Notes: a model not told the origin generated them from the sequence alone. Counted from the stretch's first letter, positions 24,269-34,648 are shown. The stretch: DNA of 64,000 bases from Sulfuriferula nivalis (GCF_009937995.1 NZ_AP021881.1:806001-870000), one strand, 5' to 3'. Made by a program: numbers and translations.

Positions 24269-25626
24269 AATTAACAACATCGCAATGGCTGGCCGCAGGT
24301 GGTGATAGGCGTATCGTACCCGACCCCGTAACAGGGCGGAATCAATATGGCTGTACAGTGCAGCCGGATGGTAATTTAATCGCCTTGGGTTCGTCTACCG
24401 CCTCGGTGATTTCTGCAGATGCATGGGATGAAGTCAATCGGTTGGCCAATCAGATCAGTGATGAGCAGGCGTGGAACGACATGCGTCAGCAGTTGCGTAA
24501 TTTTGTTGGTGTGAATGATGATGTAGATGTGGTTTTTGCGGCTTCAGGTACGGATGCACATCATATCGTCGCGCAATATGTACAGGCCGTGAATCAGCAA
24601 GTATTGGCAACCATCATGGTTGCGCCAGAAGAAACTGGCAGTGGTGTGGCAGCAGCGTTAGTACATGACCGTCTGTTACTTGCGACCGTAGCGTTGCGTG
24701 AACAAAATGGTCATCCACGTGACAGTGCATTGATTGATGCTGATATAGACGCGGCAGCATCTGCCGCCATTGCCCAGCAGCAGCACGTATTGATCAATCT
24801 GATTGATGTGTCAAAAACGGGCATGATGGCGCCCAGCCTTGCGTGTGTTGCCAGCTTGCAAGCGCGATATCCTGAACAGATTACTGTGTTGGTCGATGCC
24901 AGCCAATTCCGATTAGCTCCTGCGACGCTGCAATCTTATTTGCAAAAAGACTACGTGGTAGTGGTGACGGGGTCTAAATTCATCACTGGCCCCTGTTTTT
25001 CTGGTGCGATATTGATTCCGCAAAATGTTGCACAGCAGTGGCAACGTTTTCCAGTTCCTGTTGGTTTACAGGCGACATCACATCCGCTCGATTGGCCGCG
25101 AGGATTTGATGTCAGTGGGCTTAATCAGCCAGCAAGTAATCATGGATTGTATTTGCGCTGGCGAGCAGCATTGTATGAAATGCATGCTTTTGCTAAGTTG
25201 GATAGCGGTGAAGTGCTAGCGTTTTTTGCTAATTTTTCGGCAGCAATACACAGCAAGCTTGTTCAGCATGCTGAATTTGAATTGTTGGCTGTGCCTAAAC
25301 TGCAAAGAGATTGTGCAGCATGGGATAGTGAGCAAACTATCTTATCATTTGTACTTTATCGTGATGCGCAGCCATTGACGCAAGCTCAAACTCTATCCAT
25401 TTATAAGCAATTATCGGAAACTTGCTCAAGTGGATTACGGTTTCAGCTTGGTCAGCCCGTTCCCTGTGGCTTACGAGATGATGTTGCAGTCAGTGCATTA
25501 CGCATCAGTGCCAGCGCTCGCCTGGCTGTGGCTGCATTAGCCTCCGATGGATTGGGGCGAGATGCGGTCATAAGCTGGGCAATGCTGGCACTGGATGAGA
25601 TTATAAAACTGGTAAATAACTCCTGA
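24265..25626 (+). CDS. PLP-dependent fold-type I protein, class V aminotransferase-like
   Basis: 453 residues from TTG 24265, overlapping the ATP-grasp stop. Pattern of the aminotransferase class V/cysteine desulfurase superfamily: VVFAASGTDAHHIVAQYV (~residue 91), LINLIDVSKTGMMAPS (~180), the PLP-pyridine Asp in ITVLVDASQFRLAP (~210) and the Schiff-base Lys in VVVVTGSKFITGPCFSGAIL (~240). There is no clear catalytic-loop Cys as in IscS. Reaction unknown; a lyase, desulfurase or transaminase are all possible. It ends directly against the convergent amtB stop with no spacer. It completes a four-gene unit with the sigma-54 activator, decarboxylase and ATP-grasp genes. Confidence 0.75.
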   Translation: MKLTTSQWLAAGGDRRIVPDPVTGRNQYGCTVQPDGNLIALGSSTASVISADAWDEVNRLANQISDEQAWNDMRQQLRNFVGVNDDVDVVFAASGTDAHHIVAQYVQAVNQQVLATIMVAPEETGSGVAAALVHDRLLLATVALREQNGHPRDSALIDADIDAAASAAIAQQQHVLINLIDVSKTGMMAPSLACVASLQARYPEQITVLVDASQFRLAPATLQSYLQKDYVVVVTGSKFITGPCFSGAILIPQNVAQQWQRFPVPVGLQATSHPLDWPRGFDVSGLNQPASNHGLYLRWRAALYEMHAFAKLDSGEVLAFFANFSAAIHSKLVQHAEFELLAVPKLQRDCAAWDSEQTILSFVLYRDAQPLTQAQTLSIYKQLSETCSSGLRFQLGQPVPCGLRDDVAVSALRISASARLAVAALASDGLGRDAVISWAMLALDEIIKLVNNS

Positions 25627-26829
25627 TTACCAGTTTCCGTCATGTTCAGCAGTGGCAGAAATTTTATGTATGCTTAAATCCGCACCATTGAACTCTTCTT
25701 CCTGATCCAGACGTATCCCCACCAGTCGTTTTAGTGTGCCATAGACTATGAATCCGCCTGCGAGTCCCACGGCAATAGCGCCCAACGTGCCTATAAGCTG
25801 CGCCATGAAGGATACGCCACCTAGCCCACCCATAGCGGTTGAGCCGAATATGCCAGCCGCTAAACCACCCCAGGTGCCACATAAGCCGTGTAGTGGCCAT
25901 ACACCTAATACATCATCGATTTTCCACTTGTTTTGGGTGATAGTGAACATCCATACAAATAATGCACCAGCGACACCACCAGTGATTAAAGCACCAAGTG
26001 GATGCATTAAATCAGAACCTGCGCAGACGGCAACCAGACCCGCTAATGCGCCGTTATGCACAAAGCCAGGATCGTTACGACCCACCAGCAATGCAGTGAG
26101 CGTGCCACCAACCATGGCCATGAGTGAATTGATGGCAACCAGACCGCTGATTTTGTCTATGCTTTGCGCGGACATAACATTGAAACCAAACCAGCCAACG
26201 ATGAGTATCCATGAGCCCAGTGCAAGGAAAGGGATGCTGGAAGGAGGGTGTGCCGCTACTTCGCCATTCTTGCGGTAACGTCCATGTCTGGCGCCTAGTA
26301 ATAATACGGCGGCAAGTGCTATCCATCCGCCCATTGCGTGAACTACAACAGAGCCGGCGAAGTCGTGAAAGTTGGCGCCGAATTGTAGTTTCAGCCAGTC
26401 CTGTATACCGTAGTGATTGTTCCAAGCTATGCCTTCAAAAAATGGATAAACCAGACCAACCAGTATAAAGGTCGCTGCAAGTTGAGGGCCGAATTTCGCG
26501 CGTTCAGCTATGCCGCCTGAAATGATGGCGGGAATGGCGGCAGCGAAGGTAAGCAGAAAGAAAAATTTGACCAATTCATAGCCGTTTTTGGCTATGAGGA
26601 TGTCTGATCCATGAAAAAAATGTACGCCATACGCAACCCCATAACCTATGAAAAAATAGGCAATAGTTGAAATGGAAAAATCAGCGAGGATTTTAACTAG
26701 TGCGTTAACCCGGTTTTTGCGGCGGACTGTACCCAGTTCAAGAAAAGCAAACCCGGCATGCATGGCGAGTACCATGATGGCACCGAGCAAAATAAATAAA
26801 ACATCGTTACTGACTTTAAGATTTTCCAT
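25627..26829 (-). CDS. amtB: Ammonium transporter
   Basis: 400 residues from ATG 26829 with AAGGAGAT in front. Eleven hydrophobic spans. The twin histidines of the conduction pore are in GSVVVHAMGGWIALAA (first) and GVWPLHGLCGTWGGLAAG (second), and the phenylalanine/tryptophan gate region AWNNHYG precedes the first. The N-terminus MENLKVSNDVLFILLGA lacks the cleavable leader of E. coli AmtB. It moves ammonium into the cytosol across the inner membrane. No glnK is adjacent, which is unusual. A sigma-54 promoter and two NtrC-like sites upstream point to nitrogen control. Confidence 0.95.
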   Translation of the reverse strand: MENLKVSNDVLFILLGAIMVLAMHAGFAFLELGTVRRKNRVNALVKILADFSISTIAYFFIGYGVAYGVHFFHGSDILIAKNGYELVKFFFLLTFAAAIPAIISGGIAERAKFGPQLAATFILVGLVYPFFEGIAWNNHYGIQDWLKLQFGANFHDFAGSVVVHAMGGWIALAAVLLLGARHGRYRKNGEVAAHPPSSIPFLALGSWILIVGWFGFNVMSAQSIDKISGLVAINSLMAMVGGTLTALLVGRNDPGFVHNGALAGLVAVCAGSDLMHPLGALITGGVAGALFVWMFTITQNKWKIDDVLGVWPLHGLCGTWGGLAAGIFGSTAMGGLGGVSFMAQLIGTLGAIAVGLAGGFIVYGTLKRLVGIRLDQEEEFNGADLSIHKISATAEHDGNW

Positions 26830-26861
26830 ACTATCTCCTTGTGACAATGGGGATAGAAAAA

Positions 26862-26877
26862 AGCAAAAATCGAGCCA
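26862..26877 (-). promoter_or_regulatory. Sigma-54 promoter of amtB
   Basis: On the minus strand TGGCTCGATTTTTGCT: GG and GC are ten bases apart, with one mismatch to TGGCACG-N4-TTGCW, 32 bases upstream of the amtB ATG. Confidence 0.8.
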
Positions 26878-26958
26878 GAAAATTAATCGTTATTAATCAA
26901 TGTTGTTTATTTTTATAATTGATAAATCGCACCTAAATAGTGAATTTATGAAAATAAA

Positions 26959-26992
26959 GCACTATTTATGTGCAATTGCACTGTGTTAGTGC
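26959..26992 (-). promoter_or_regulatory. Two NtrC-like binding sites
   Basis: GCAC-N7-GTGC occurs twice: GCACTATTTATGTGC (26959-26973) and GCACTGTGTTAGTGC (26978-26992), 19 bases apart. They lie about 80-130 bases upstream of the amtB sigma-54 promoter; the second overlaps the tatC stop codon. This is the standard NtrC enhancer layout. Confidence 0.75.
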
Positions 26993-27783
26993 TTATCCAT
27001 ATTATCTAGTTCTTGTTCCATTTCAGCCTCTGATAATGGCTGATACGTATCTTCATCTGCTGCTGGACGAGTAACGAGACTGGCGACGAGTATGCCCAAC
27101 TCATACAGCAGCCATAAAGGTACGGCGAGCATGATTTGTGACACCATGTCAGGAGGGGTGAAAATTGCGCCTATGACAAAAGCACCGACGATGACGTAGG
27201 GTCGAATGTCACGCAATTTAGCGACACTGACAAAGCCAACCTTGACTAACAGTACTACCACGACAGGGACTTCAAATGTAATGCCGAATGCCATGAACAT
27301 GGTCATGACAAAGTCTAAGTACTTGCCTATGTCGGTCATTACTGCAACACCAACAGGCGCTACCCCTGCAATAAATCCAAACACAACAGGGAATACCAGG
27401 AAGTAGGCAAATGACATGCCGCACAAGAACAAGACAACGCTGGCGATGATAAGCGGTATGCCAATTTTCTTTTCGTGTGAGTATAAACCAGGGGCGATGA
27501 ATGCCCACATTTGGTAGAGTATGTAAGGAAGTGCAATAAGAAAAGCGGCCATCATAGTGACTTTGATAGGCACAAAGAATGGGGCAGTGACTTCGGTTGC
27601 GATTAGTTGACCGCCTTTAGGTAGTGCGTGTAATAACGGCTGTGCAAGTAGGGTGTAGATATTGTTCGCCCAGTGAAACAAACCTATAAAAACCAGAATG
27701 AATGCCAATAACGCACGAATGATGCGGTTTCGTAGTTCTATCAGATGTGAAATAAATGTATCTTGATTATCAGGCGTGGTCAT
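26986..27783 (-). CDS. tatC: Sec-independent protein translocase subunit TatC
   Basis: 265 residues with six membrane spans. The cytoplasmic N-terminus FISHLIELRNRIIRA is the twin-arginine signal-binding site. PLLHALPKGGQLIATEVTAP and LPYILYQMWAFIAPGLYSHEKK are conserved. It is the receptor for folded Tat substrates in the inner membrane. It overlaps tatB by 14 bases and ends the his-hinT-tat operon. A likely client is the twin-arginine amidohydrolase at the left edge of this window. Confidence 0.96.
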   Translation of the reverse strand: MTTPDNQDTFISHLIELRNRIIRALLAFILVFIGLFHWANNIYTLLAQPLLHALPKGGQLIATEVTAPFFVPIKVTMMAAFLIALPYILYQMWAFIAPGLYSHEKKIGIPLIIASVVLFLCGMSFAYFLVFPVVFGFIAGVAPVGVAVMTDIGKYLDFVMTMFMAFGITFEVPVVVVLLVKVGFVSVAKLRDIRPYVIVGAFVIGAIFTPPDMVSQIMLAVPLWLLYELGILVASLVTRPAADEDTYQPLSEAEMEQELDNMDKH

Positions 27784-28180
27784 GCGTTTTATGTGTAGTG
27801 GTGTTTGTATCGGCAGGGATATCTAGCGCTAGCTCGCCTTGTATTTGCTCTGGGACAATTTCAGCTGGCGTGTCTGTCTCAGCTACTGGCGTTTCATGAT
27901 GGCTATAGTCCGCTGTTATTGCCTGTGTAGTATCGTGAATTTCATGGCTAATGTGTTGTTCTGTGTCGCTAAGGCTTTGTTTGAATGCTTCGCCGCTGCG
28001 CTTCAATTCATCAAGCTGGATTTCTTGACTGATATCAGCCTTGACTGAGGCCATGTAGCGTTGCATACGTCCAATTAATAATCCTGCAGTGCGTGCCACT
28101 TTAGGGAGTCGCTCTGGGCCTATAACGACTAAGGCGACTACCCCAATGAGAACAATTTCGGAAAAGCCTATGTCAAACAT
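27770..28180 (-). CDS. tatB: Sec-independent protein translocase subunit TatB
   Basis: 136 residues: one N-terminal span MFDIGFSEIVLIGVVALVVIGPERLPKVAR with the TatB-type Glu and GPERLP hinge, an amphipathic helix, then an acidic unstructured tail rich in T, E and H. It partners TatC in the receptor complex. It lies one base after tatA. Confidence 0.94.
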   Translation of the reverse strand: MFDIGFSEIVLIGVVALVVIGPERLPKVARTAGLLIGRMQRYMASVKADISQEIQLDELKRSGEAFKQSLSDTEQHISHEIHDTTQAITADYSHHETPVAETDTPAEIVPEQIQGELALDIPADTNTTTHKTHDHA

Positions 28181-28181
28181 A

Positions 28182-28394
28182 TCAGCTCTTAGTTTTTTCT
28201 TTCACTTCACCGTCTATGGTCTGCCCGGTGCGTGTGCTGTCGATCTGGCTTTGGTCGCCTTCTTTCATAGCGTCTTTGAAATTTTTCACTGCGCCGCCAA
28301 CGTCGCTGCCAATGTTGCGCAGTTTTTTAGTACCAAATATGACCAAAACGATGGCCAATACGATTAACCAATGCCAAATGCTAAAGCTACCCAT
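28182..28394 (-). CDS. tatA: Sec-independent protein translocase subunit TatA
   Basis: 70 residues: [40 protein letters not shown] has the single span, the FGTKKL hinge and the amphipathic helix of TatA, the pore-forming subunit. AAGGAGACATC precedes the ATG. Ends with a charged tail. Confidence 0.95.
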   Translation of the reverse strand: MGSFSIWHWLIVLAIVLVIFGTKKLRNIGSDVGGAVKNFKDAMKEGDQSQIDSTRTGQTIDGEVKEKTKS

Positions 28395-28408
28395 GATGTC
28401 TCCTTAAA

Positions 28409-28747
28409 TTAAGTACGGGCGAGTTTGTCGCCGCCGCCAAAAATATGTATGTGTAGGTGGAATACTTCCTGACCACCACCACGACCTGTGTTGATCATGG
28501 TGCGGAAACCAGTTTCCAGGCCATGTTCACGTGCCAGTTGAGGTGCTAATAATAACATTCGTCCAAGCAAAGCTTGATGATTATTCTCGCATTCAGACAA
28601 AGATACTATGTGCGCCTTGGGAATAATTAAAATATGCACGGGTGCAATAGGATGAATATCATGGAATGCAATGATTTCATCATCTTCGTAAACTTTTTTA
28701 CTAGGTAATGCACCAGCAACGATTTTGCAAAAAATACAATCGCTCAT
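28409..28747 (-). CDS. hinT: HIT-family purine nucleoside phosphoramidase
   Basis: 112 residues from ATG 28747, which shares a base with the hisE stop. CIFCKIVAGALPSKKVYEDD is the Hint N-terminus, and GGGQEVFHLHIHIFGG contains the histidine triad H-x-H-x-H. By family it hydrolyses AMP-NH2-type phosphoramidates. It lies between hisE and tatA, the usual betaproteobacterial position. Confidence 0.93.
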   Translation of the reverse strand: MSDCIFCKIVAGALPSKKVYEDDEIIAFHDIHPIAPVHILIIPKAHIVSLSECENNHQALLGRMLLLAPQLAREHGLETGFRTMINTGRGGGQEVFHLHIHIFGGGDKLART

Positions 28748-29067
28748 CAATTCTCCTTGCGTGCGGCTTTTTCAGTATGACCTGATACCCCTTCACGGCG
28801 TGCCAGTTCATTAAGTATGTCTTGAGGTCCCAAGCCTTGTTGCGCCAATAAGATCATCGTATGAAACCATAAATCGGCTACTTCATAAACGATGTGCTGC
28901 TTATCACCATCTTTCGCTGCCATGATGGTTTCTGCGGCCTCTTCTGCAACTTTCTTGAGTATGCTGTCCAGTCCTTTGGCGTATAAGCTGGCAACGTAAG
29001 AACTATCCGCTGTGCTGATTTTGCGTGCTTCCAGCGTAGCAGCAACTCGATTTAATATTTCGCTCAT
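28747..29067 (-). CDS. hisE: Phosphoribosyl-ATP pyrophosphatase
   Basis: 106 residues, an all-helical MazG-like fold: [33 protein letters not shown] carries the Glu residues that bind metal (EEAAE), followed by [18 protein letters not shown]. It catalyses the second step of histidine synthesis, PR-ATP to PR-AMP. Its ATG overlaps the hisI stop by four bases. Confidence 0.94.
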   Translation of the reverse strand: MSEILNRVAATLEARKISTADSSYVASLYAKGLDSILKKVAEEAAETIMAAKDGDKQHIVYEVADLWFHTMILLAQQGLGPQDILNELARREGVSGHTEKAARKEN

Positions 29068-29459
29068 TTTTTGTAAATTTCCGCTGGGTCTTTTAATACA
29101 GGCTCAGTAATTTGCCATTCATGGTCAACCAATTTCTGGAAAAAACAATCATGTCTGCCAGTGTGACAACTAATGCCGCCGATTTGTTCGATTTTAATGA
29201 GTAATACGTCTTCATCACAATCCAGGCGGATTTCATGAACTTTCTGGATATGACCCGACTCTTCACCTTTATGCCAGAGTTTCTTGCGTGACCGTGACCA
29301 GTACACCACTTCACCTAGTTCCACGGTACGTTTAAGCGCTTCACGGTTCATCCATGCGACCATGAGTACTTCGTTGGTGTGCATATCCTGAGCAATGACT
29401 GGCACCAAGCCATCAGCTGACCAGTTAACTTTGCTTAAATAACTATCTTGTACGCTCAT
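29064..29459 (-). CDS. hisI: Phosphoribosyl-AMP cyclohydrolase
   Basis: 131 residues: [38 protein letters not shown], the metal-binding DCDEDVLLI and the zinc motif [10 protein letters not shown]. It opens the purine ring of PR-AMP (third step). A monofunctional gene, separate from hisE, as in betaproteobacteria. It overlaps hisF by four bases. Confidence 0.95.
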   Translation of the reverse strand: MSVQDSYLSKVNWSADGLVPVIAQDMHTNEVLMVAWMNREALKRTVELGEVVYWSRSRKKLWHKGEESGHIQKVHEIRLDCDEDVLLIKIEQIGGISCHTGRHDCFFQKLVDHEWQITEPVLKDPAEIYKK

Positions 29460-30217
29460 AGCCGGACTTCTATGCCATTTTGCATCATGTGCAATTTGGC
29501 TTCGTGTATGCTGTATTCGCCAAAGTGGAAAATGCTGGCAGCCAGCACCGCATCCGCATGGCCTTGTATGACACCATCTGCAAGATGTTGTAATGTGCCG
29601 ACGCCGCCACTGGCGATAACGGGAATGTTGAGCGCATCTGATACAGCGCGAGTTAGTGCAAGATTAAAGCCGCTTTTGGTGCCGTCTCTGTCCATGCTGG
29701 TAAGCAGAATCTCCCCAGCTCCCAGCTCCTGCATTTTAAATGCCCACTCGACTACATCAAGGCCTGTGGCAGTACGTCCGCCATGAGTGAATACTTCCCA
29801 ACGACCATCTGCATTGGTTTTTGCGTCAATCGCTACAACTATGCATTGCGAGCCAAAGCGCGCAGCAGCATCGGCTACCATTTGTGGGTTGTTGACTGCT
29901 GTAGTATTGATGCTGACTTTGTCCGCGCCAGCATTGAGCAGGCGGCGGACATCGTTGACTTCACGTACACCACCACCGACAGTCAGCGGTATAAACACTT
30001 CAGAAGCAACAGCTTCAATGATGGGGAGGATTAAATCGCGTTGATCTGAGCTGGCAGTAATATCGAGAAAGGTTAGCTCATCTGCACCTTCTCGGTCATA
30101 GCGGCGTGCGATTTCAACTGGATCGCCGGCATCACGTAAATCGACGAAATTGACCCCTTTGACCACGCGCCCCGCGTTAACATCCAGGCAGGGAATAATG
30201 CGTTTAGCGAGTCCCAT
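29456..30217 (-). CDS. hisF: Imidazole glycerol phosphate synthase cyclase subunit
   Basis: 253 residues, a TIM barrel: [21 protein letters not shown] with catalytic Asp11, [40 protein letters not shown] with the second catalytic Asp, and [16 protein letters not shown]. With HisH it makes imidazole glycerol phosphate and AICAR. It starts at the last base of the hisA stop. Confidence 0.96.
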   Translation of the reverse strand: MGLAKRIIPCLDVNAGRVVKGVNFVDLRDAGDPVEIARRYDREGADELTFLDITASSDQRDLILPIIEAVASEVFIPLTVGGGVREVNDVRRLLNAGADKVSINTTAVNNPQMVADAAARFGSQCIVVAIDAKTNADGRWEVFTHGGRTATGLDVVEWAFKMQELGAGEILLTSMDRDGTKSGFNLALTRAVSDALNIPVIASGGVGTLQHLADGVIQGHADAVLAASIFHFGEYSIHEAKLHMMQNGIEVRL

Positions 30218-30960
30218 CAGACACCTGACAATTCATCAGCCAATGCCTGCGCTGCTTGGAAATCTAGTGTGCCTTCGTAAATCGCACGTCCAGTGATAGC
30301 ACCCATAATTCCCTCATGTTCTACTGCGCATAAATTACGGACATCGTCGAGGTTAGTGATGCCGCCACTGGCAATGATAGGGATAGTCAACGCTTGCGCT
30401 AACTTGACTGTGGCTTCGATGTTTACGCCGCTTAACATGCCATCCCGGCCTATATCGGTATAGATAACACCTTCGACACCATAATCCTGGAATTTTATCG
30501 CCAGATCAATGACATCATGCTGCGTCAGCTTAGACCAGCCATCCACTGCGACTTTGCCGTCCTTGGCATCCAGGCCAACGATGATTTGTCCTGGGAAAGC
30601 ATTGCAGGCATCGTGCAGGAAGCCTGGGGTTTTCACGGCAGCAGTTCCGATAATGACATAGCGTATGCCGCTGTCCAAATAGGTCGAGATGGTATCCAGA
30701 TCGCGTATGCCACCACCCAGTTGTACTGGGATATCGATGCCAACTGCATCAACGATGGAACGTATGGCTGCGCCATTTACAGGTTTTCCTGCAAATGCGC
30801 CATTCAAGTCAACCAGATGCAAGCGTTGTGCACCTTGTGCTAACCAGTGGCGTGCCATTTCGGCAGGGTCTTCGCTGAATACAGTAGACTCTTCCATTAA
30901 ACCTTGTTTGAGGCGTACACAGTGACCGTCTTTTAGGTCTATCGCAGGGATAATTAACAT
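30217..30960 (-). CDS. hisA: ProFAR isomerase
   Basis: 247 residues, a TIM barrel like His[21 protein letters not shown] with catalytic Asp8, [37 protein letters not shown] with the second Asp, and [16 protein letters not shown]. Isomerises ProFAR to PRFAR (fourth step). Confidence 0.96.
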   Translation of the reverse strand: MLIIPAIDLKDGHCVRLKQGLMEESTVFSEDPAEMARHWLAQGAQRLHLVDLNGAFAGKPVNGAAIRSIVDAVGIDIPVQLGGGIRDLDTISTYLDSGIRYVIIGTAAVKTPGFLHDACNAFPGQIIVGLDAKDGKVAVDGWSKLTQHDVIDLAIKFQDYGVEGVIYTDIGRDGMLSGVNIEATVKLAQALTIPIIASGGITNLDDVRNLCAVEHEGIMGAITGRAIYEGTLDFQAAQALADELSGV

Positions 30961-30986
30961 GATGAAATAATATATAAATCAGTTGG

Positions 30987-31676
30987 TTAAAGGGCGCATT
31001 CAGTATTGAATGTGTCACATTGGTTGGGGGCAACATTGCCTTCCCAGGTTACAAAATTACCAAGCAGCGTTAAACCAGCCGCCTGGCTCTTTTCCGGGTG
31101 GAATTGCACCGCGAAAATATTGTTGTGCGCAACTGCGCAGGTAAATGGGAAAGGGTAGAGCGTGAACGCAGAAACCAGTTCGGGATTGCCCGCTTCTACA
31201 TAATAGCTGTGTACAAAATAAAACCGTGCGCCATCAGTAATGCCATTCCACATTGGGTGTGGCACCGCTTGATGAACTTCGTTCCAGCCCATGTGCGGGA
31301 CTTTCAGGCGCTCATTGCGATTATCAAACATGGCTTCAGCAGGGAAGCGCAATACGCGTCCAGGCAAAATACCCAAACCCGCGACATCACCTTCTTCGCT
31401 ATGCTCAAACAGCATTTGCATGCCCAGACAAATTCCTAAAAAAGGCTTGCTGGCAGCGGCTTGTTTGACTACGTCGATCAAACCACGCTGATCCAATTCA
31501 GCCATGCAGTCACCCATTGCACCTACTCCTGGAAACACTACGCGCCCAGCGGTTAGGATCACTTCAGGGTCAGCAGTAACAGCAACGCTGGCAGCAGGGG
31601 CGACGTGTTCTAGTGCTTTTGAGACTGAGCGTAAATTGCCCATGCCATAATCGATTACTGCAATATCAACAGCCAT
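30987..31676 (-). CDS. hisH: Imidazole glycerol phosphate synthase glutaminase subunit
   Basis: 229 residues, a class I glutamine amidotransferase: VIDYGMGNLRSVSKALEH, the nucleophile in PFLGICLGMQMLFEHSEEG, and His-Glu in FAVQFHPEKSQ. Feeds ammonia to HisF. The C-terminus extends about 15 residues past the usual GNF ending (WEGNVAPNQCDTF...); this tail is unusual but the frame is open. Confidence 0.95.
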   Translation of the reverse strand: MAVDIAVIDYGMGNLRSVSKALEHVAPAASVAVTADPEVILTAGRVVFPGVGAMGDCMAELDQRGLIDVVKQAAASKPFLGICLGMQMLFEHSEEGDVAGLGILPGRVLRFPAEAMFDNRNERLKVPHMGWNEVHQAVPHPMWNGITDGARFYFVHSYYVEAGNPELVSAFTLYPFPFTCAVAHNNIFAVQFHPEKSQAAGLTLLGNFVTWEGNVAPNQCDTFNTECAL

Positions 31677-31677
31677 G

Positions 31678-32265
31678 CTACAAACATCCTTTGGTAGAAG
31701 GCATTACACCGCCCATACGCGGATCTGGCTCAACCGCCATGCGCAATGCACGACCAAATGCCTTGAATATGGTTTCTGCTTGATGATGTGCGTTATTGCC
31801 ACGCAAATTATCAATATGCAAGGTTACACCCGCATGGTTGATAAATCCCTGAAAAAACTCATGGAATAAGTCTACATCAAAGTCGCCTATGGAAGCACGA
31901 GTAAATGTAACGTGATATTCCAGTCCAGGTCGTCCTGATAAATCTAGAACTACACGGGATAGCGCCTCATCCAGCGGTACATAGGCGTGCCCATAACGGC
32001 GCACTCCTTTTTTGTCACCGATAGCCTTGGCAAATGCCTGTCCCAAGGTAATGCCGATATCCTCAACGGTATGGTGTGCATCTATATGCAAATCACCTAC
32101 GGCATCTATGGCAATATCAATCACGCCGTGGCGGGCAATTTGATCCATCATGTGGTCTAAAAAAGGAACGCCAGTATTAAAACGGCTAACGCCTGTGCCA
32201 TCTAGGTTAATGGCAACGCTAATCTGGGTTTCCAGCGTATTACGAGTCACTTCGGCTGTGCGCAT
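31678..32265 (-). CDS. hisB: Imidazoleglycerol-phosphate dehydratase
   Basis: 195 residues, monofunctional (no phosphatase domain): [38 protein letters not shown] and [17 protein letters not shown] provide the His/Glu ligands of the manganese site. Sixth step of the pathway. Confidence 0.96.
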   Translation of the reverse strand: MRTAEVTRNTLETQISVAINLDGTGVSRFNTGVPFLDHMMDQIARHGVIDIAIDAVGDLHIDAHHTVEDIGITLGQAFAKAIGDKKGVRRYGHAYVPLDEALSRVVLDLSGRPGLEYHVTFTRASIGDFDVDLFHEFFQGFINHAGVTLHIDNLRGNNAHHQAETIFKAFGRALRMAVEPDPRMGGVMPSTKGCL

Positions 32266-32270
32266 GGTGG

Positions 32271-33344
32271 TTATTCAGTAGTTTGAGTGAGAATTTCAGT
32301 AAGTGCATTGATTAATATAGCACATTGTTCGTCTGTGCCCACCGTAATACGCATAAATGGCGCAATACGTTCAGGGTTGCGGAAATGTCTGACAATGATG
32401 CTGCGTTCACGCAGTTTGGCAGTGAGTGTTGCGCCATCGTGCTGTGGATGGCTGGCAAATACAAAGTTTGCGGCAGATGGCAGCACGTTAAAGCCCAGTA
32501 TGATCAAATCCGTAATCATCTGTTCGCGGGTAGCTATAACTTGTTCGCAAGTAGATTCAAAATATTCGATATCTTGTATAGCTGCTGCTGAACCGATTTG
32601 TGCTAATTTGCCTAACGGATAGGAGTTGAAGCTGTCTTTGACGCGCGTTAGTCCGTCTATTAGCTCGCTATTGCCTACCGCATAACCCACACGTAACCCC
32701 GCCAAACCACGTGATTTGGAGAAGGTGTGGACGACTAATAGTTGCGGATATTTGGTAATTAAATTGACCGCGGAATCCGCGCCATAATCAACATAGGCTT
32801 CATCTATCACCACCACGCTATCGGGGTTGGCAATCAGCAAACGTTCAATATCAGCTAGAGCTACGGGGCATCCCGTTGGTGCATTCGGGTTAGGGAAAAT
32901 AATGCCGCCATTAGGGCGCATATAATCATCCACCCGAATCTGGAAATCCTCAGTTAGCGGTACCAGTGTGTGCGCTATGTCATACAAGCCACAGTAGACG
33001 GGATAAAAGCTATAGGTAATGTCAGGGAATAATATTGGCGATTCATGTTTTAGCAATGCATGAAAAGCATGCGCTAAGACTTCATCTGAACCATTACCGA
33101 CGAATACATTGCTTATGTCTACATTGTGATATTCAGCAATTGCTGTGCGCAATGCCGTGCTGTTAGGATCCGGATAGAGTTGCAATTGATTGGGGATGTT
33201 CTCATGAAATGCCTCCGTCACCCGCGGACTTGGCGGGTAGGGGCTTTCATTGGTGTTCAGCTTCACCAAATTGTCCAGCTTGGGTTGCTCACCCGGTACA
33301 TACGGAGTGAGCTTGTGGGTAATCGCGCTCCAGTAACGACTCAT
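32271..33344 (-). CDS. hisC: Histidinol-phosphate aminotransferase
   Basis: 357 residues, PLP fold type [58 protein letters not shown] and the Schiff-base Lys in [18 protein letters not shown]. Its ATG overlaps the hisD stop by four bases. Confidence 0.95.
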   Translation of the reverse strand: MSRYWSAITHKLTPYVPGEQPKLDNLVKLNTNESPYPPSPRVTEAFHENIPNQLQLYPDPNSTALRTAIAEYHNVDISNVFVGNGSDEVLAHAFHALLKHESPILFPDITYSFYPVYCGLYDIAHTLVPLTEDFQIRVDDYMRPNGGIIFPNPNAPTGCPVALADIERLLIANPDSVVVIDEAYVDYGADSAVNLITKYPQLLVVHTFSKSRGLAGLRVGYAVGNSELIDGLTRVKDSFNSYPLGKLAQIGSAAAIQDIEYFESTCEQVIATREQMITDLIILGFNVLPSAANFVFASHPQHDGATLTAKLRERSIIVRHFRNPERIAPFMRITVGTDEQCAILINALTEILTQTTE

Positions 33345-34648
33345 GATTTTGTCGTCATGCGGTACTCGGCTGAACGTGCGTGTGCTTGCAGACCTTCGCC
33401 ATACGCAAGCGTGGTTGCGATTTGTCCTAACGTGTTTGCACCTTGGGCAGAAACTTGAATGAGACTTGAACGTTTCTGGAAATCATACACACCCAGCGGG
33501 CTGGAGAACCGCGCTGTGCGTGAAGTAGGCAACACGTGGTTAGGCCCGGCGCAATAATCGCCAATGGCTTCGCAAGTGTTACGTCCCATGAATATCGCAC
33601 CCGCGTGTTTGATTTTTTTTGCCCACACATCTGCATCATCCATGGATAATTCCAAATGCTCAGGTGCAATGTAATTGGCAATTTTCACGGCTTCGTCCAG
33701 ATCTTGCACCTTGATTAAAATGCCGCGGTCACGCAACGAAGTGGCAATCACTTCATGGCGAGGCATTTCGGGTAATAATTTATTGATGCTGACCATCACT
33801 TGCTCGATATAGTCCGCATCAGGGCAAAGCAGAATAGACTGCGCAAGTTCGTCATGTTCGGCTTGCGAGAACAAATCCATCGCGATCCAGTCAGGATTGG
33901 TTTTGCCATCGCAAATAATCAGAATTTCGGATGGTCCTGCTACCATGTCTATGCCCACAGTGCCGAACACGCGGCGTTTTGCTGAGGCGACATAAGCATT
34001 ACCAGGCCCTACGATTTTGTCCACCTGAGGGATGGTCGCCGTGCCATAAGCAAGTGCAGCTACAGCTTGCGCGCCACCGATAGTGAATACACGGGTGACA
34101 CCTGCTACAGCTGCTGCTGCCAGTACCAACTCATTTTGTATGCCGTCTGGTGTAGGTACCACCATGATCAATTCAGCTACGCCCGCGACTTTGGCAGGGA
34201 TCGCATTCATCAATACCGAGGATGGATAGGCTGCTTTACCACCCGGCACATACAAACCCACGCGATCCAGTGCAGTAATTTGTTGTCCCAGCACGGTGCC
34301 ATCGGCTTCTTCGTATGTCCATGAAGTCATGACTTGATGCTCATGATAGCTGCGTACACGTTGCGCAGCCGCTTCAAGCGCGGTGCGTTGATCTGCCGGC
34401 AGATTGTCTAGCGCTGATTGCAAGCGCTCTACAGGCAATTCTAGTTCCGCCATGGTCGCGACATCCAGCCGGTCAAAGCGCTTGGTGTATTCCAGCACTG
34501 CCGCATCGCCTTCATGACGCACGTGGCGCAATATGTCCTCGACCGTACGCTCAATGGCCGTATCCTGTTCACTTTCAAACGCCAGCAGACGATCCAGTTC
34601 AGATTGAAATTCTGCGGTAAGTGTATCTAATTTTTTTATGTTCAACAT
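33341..34648 (-). CDS. hisD: Histidinol dehydrogenase
   Basis: 435 residues from ATG 34648 ([15 protein letters not shown]); an upstream in-frame ATG at 34687 adds 13 unlike residues. It has [61 protein letters not shown], the zinc ligands in [23 protein letters not shown] and [15 protein letters not shown]-like sequence. Last two oxidation steps to histidine. It is the first gene of this operon here; hisG, usually directly upstream, is absent and the next upstream gene is unrelated. Confidence 0.96.
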   Translation of the reverse strand: MLNIKKLDTLTAEFQSELDRLLAFESEQDTAIERTVEDILRHVRHEGDAAVLEYTKRFDRLDVATMAELELPVERLQSALDNLPADQRTALEAAAQRVRSYHEHQVMTSWTYEEADGTVLGQQITALDRVGLYVPGGKAAYPSSVLMNAIPAKVAGVAELIMVVPTPDGIQNELVLAAAAVAGVTRVFTIGGAQAVAALAYGTATIPQVDKIVGPGNAYVASAKRRVFGTVGIDMVAGPSEILIICDGKTNPDWIAMDLFSQAEHDELAQSILLCPDADYIEQVMVSINKLLPEMPRHEVIATSLRDRGILIKVQDLDEAVKIANYIAPEHLELSMDDADVWAKKIKHAGAIFMGRNTCEAIGDYCAGPNHVLPTSRTARFSSPLGVYDFQKRSSLIQVSAQGANTLGQIATTLAYGEGLQAHARSAEYRMTTKS

